Of a stretch of 64,000 nucleotides of DNA, positions 63,215-64,000 are shown piece by piece (position 1 is the first letter of the stretch; each line of letters opens with the position of its first letter). The notes beneath the pieces are model-generated. The model was not told the DNA's origin. It saw only the letters and a list, made by a program, of their open reading frames with translations, and made no database searches. The position numbers and the translations under genes are program-made. This DNA comes from Pseudonocardia sp. CNS-139 (GTDB lineage Bacteria > Actinomycetota > Actinomycetes > Mycobacteriales > Pseudonocardiaceae): the NCBI GenBank assembly GCA_001942415.1, contig MKJX01000239.1, positions 51,611 through 115,610 on the forward strand, in the 5' to 3' direction.

Positions 63215-64000
63215 GTGCGACCGCCTGTCTCGCGAGCGGTGCGCTGGGGTGGCGCGCTCGTGCTCGCCGTGATCGTCGCGATCGCCGTGTTCGGCTCGGG
63301 CGGGTCCGGGACGGACACGCCCGCGGCCGGCGCGGCCACGCCCGTCGTGGCGCAGACCGAGTTCGGCCCGCTCGCCCCGTCCGACGTGGACCTGCTGGTC
63401 AAGGTGCGGCAGGCCGGCCTGTGGGAGATCCCCACGGGCCAGCAGATGCAGCAGCGCGCGAGCCGCGCCGACGTGGCCGAGGTCGGCCGGCTGCTCGCCA
63501 CGGAGCACACCGAGCTCGACGCGATCACGCGCCGTACGGCCGACCAGCTCGGCGTCACGCTGCCCAGCCAGCCGTCGGCCCAGCAGCAGACGTGGATGCA
63601 GCAGATCAGCGCGGCGAGCGGGCCGGACTACGACCGCACCGCGATCAACCTGCTGCGCCTCGCGCACGGCAACGTGCTGCCGGTGGTCGCGTCGGTGCGG
63701 TCGGGCACCCGCAACGACCTCGTGCGCGAGTTCGCCACCACGGCGGCGACGTTCGTGACGCGCCACCACGAGTACCTGGAGAGCACCGGCATGGTCGACT
63801 TCGCCGCGCTCCCGCAGCCGCGCGCCGGCGACGCCCGCCCCGCAGGTGGTCGACACCGCGCTCCCCAGCGGGTTCGACGCGGTGATCGGTGCGGTCCGGG
63901 ACGCGTCGCTCTCGTCGTACCTCGCGGCCGCGGTGGCGTTCGCCGCCGTGATCGGGGCCGGCGCGCTGCTCGACATGGCCGTGCGCAGCCGGTCGCAGCC
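63215..64000 (+). CDS. DUF4142 protein, runs off the right edge
   Basis: GTG at 63215 with AGAGGAGAG upstream. An N-terminal membrane helix (GGALVLAVIVAIAVFGSGG), then a helical DUF4142 (ferritin-like) domain: PSDVDLLVKVRQAGLWEIPTGQQM, LLATEHTELDAITRRTADQLGV, YDRTAINLLRLAHGNVLPVV. After a frameshift near 63840 a C-terminal helix (YLAAAVAFAAVIGAGALLDM) continues to the edge. The end is not in the window. Function of DUF4142 is not established. Confidence 0.8.
   Translation, partial: MRPPVSRAVRWGGALVLAVIVAIAVFGSGGSGTDTPAAGAATPVVAQTEFGPLAPSDVDLLVKVRQAGLWEIPTGQQMQQRASRADVAEVGRLLATEHTELDAITRRTADQLGVTLPSQPSAQQQTWMQQISAASGPDYDRTAINLLRLAHGNVLPVVASVRSGTRNDLVREFATTAATFVTRHHEYLESTGMVDFAALPQPRAGDARPAGGRHRAPQRVRRGDRCGPGRVALVVPRGRGGVRRRDRGRRAARHGRAQPVAA

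Noticed and set aside
1..64000. CRISPR arrays
   Set aside because: No regularly spaced direct repeats with unique spacers were seen. The CGCGAGTCG and GACCCGTCAC clusters mix orientations and lack spacer structure.

Overview
The window comes from a very GC-rich actinobacterium, most likely a Pseudonocardia-type member of the Pseudonocardiales. The evidence is a uniform C/G third-codon bias, mycothiol- and F420-linked enzymes, DUF397 and WhiB-like proteins, type VII secretion substrates, GTG starts coupled by 4-nt overlaps, and an actinomycete-type integrative element in a tRNA-Arg gene. About half of the genes are broken by single-base frameshifts although both halves keep conserved motifs. 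At every site that could be reconstructed, adding back one G or C restores the family sequence, so these are read here as base-loss errors in the sequence rather than pseudogenes, and each gene is annotated over its full span.

Layout. 1-3000: the end of a membrane glycosyltransferase and a low-GC two-gene island (DUF1828/DUF1829 plus a DUF6978-like protein). 3445-19646: a two-component system, a MarR regulator divergent from a mycothiol-dependent enzyme, a TetR/siderophore-interacting-protein operon divergent from a Baeyer-Villiger-type monooxygenase, MenC, a FAD oxidase and acyl-CoA synthetase pair, CYTH/CHAD and PHP proteins and a secreted GH16 hydrolase. 19828-34277: a hairpin-rich intergenic repeat, a PfkB sugar kinase, an antitoxin-PIN chimera, a three-gene ESX-type secretion-substrate cluster, an Ldh-type dehydrogenase, a TetR-controlled heterodimeric ABC exporter, an HxlR/SDR pair, an MFS pump and lipoproteins.

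34382-46678 is an integrated element of about 12.3 kb flanked by 44-bp direct repeats of the tRNA-Arg(TCT) 3' half. It carries a tyrosine integrase fused to a GntR-like domain, three low-GC cargo genes of unknown function (one with a HEPN-like motif), a NUDIX hydrolase, three regulators, and a tightly overlapping operon of excisionase, WhiB-like protein, small membrane protein and TraB/FtsK translocase. Right after traB lies an array of GACCCGTCAC repeats that resembles a TraB-recognition (clt) locus. No replication initiator was recognised.

46831-58220: an F420-type reductase and a SigG-type sigma factor, a catabolic operon (hydrolase, Rieske protein and two amidohydrolases, one lacking its metal ligands), PyrE, a DHFR-like reductase, a zinc alcohol dehydrogenase, a thiamine-diphosphate enzyme, and an ECF42-type sigma factor coupled to a YciI/DGPF protein. 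58314-64000: a cell-envelope cluster with an acidic anchored protein, a transfer-protein-like gene, a MinD-type ATPase, a cupredoxin, a membrane flavin reductase and a DUF4142 protein that runs off the right edge.
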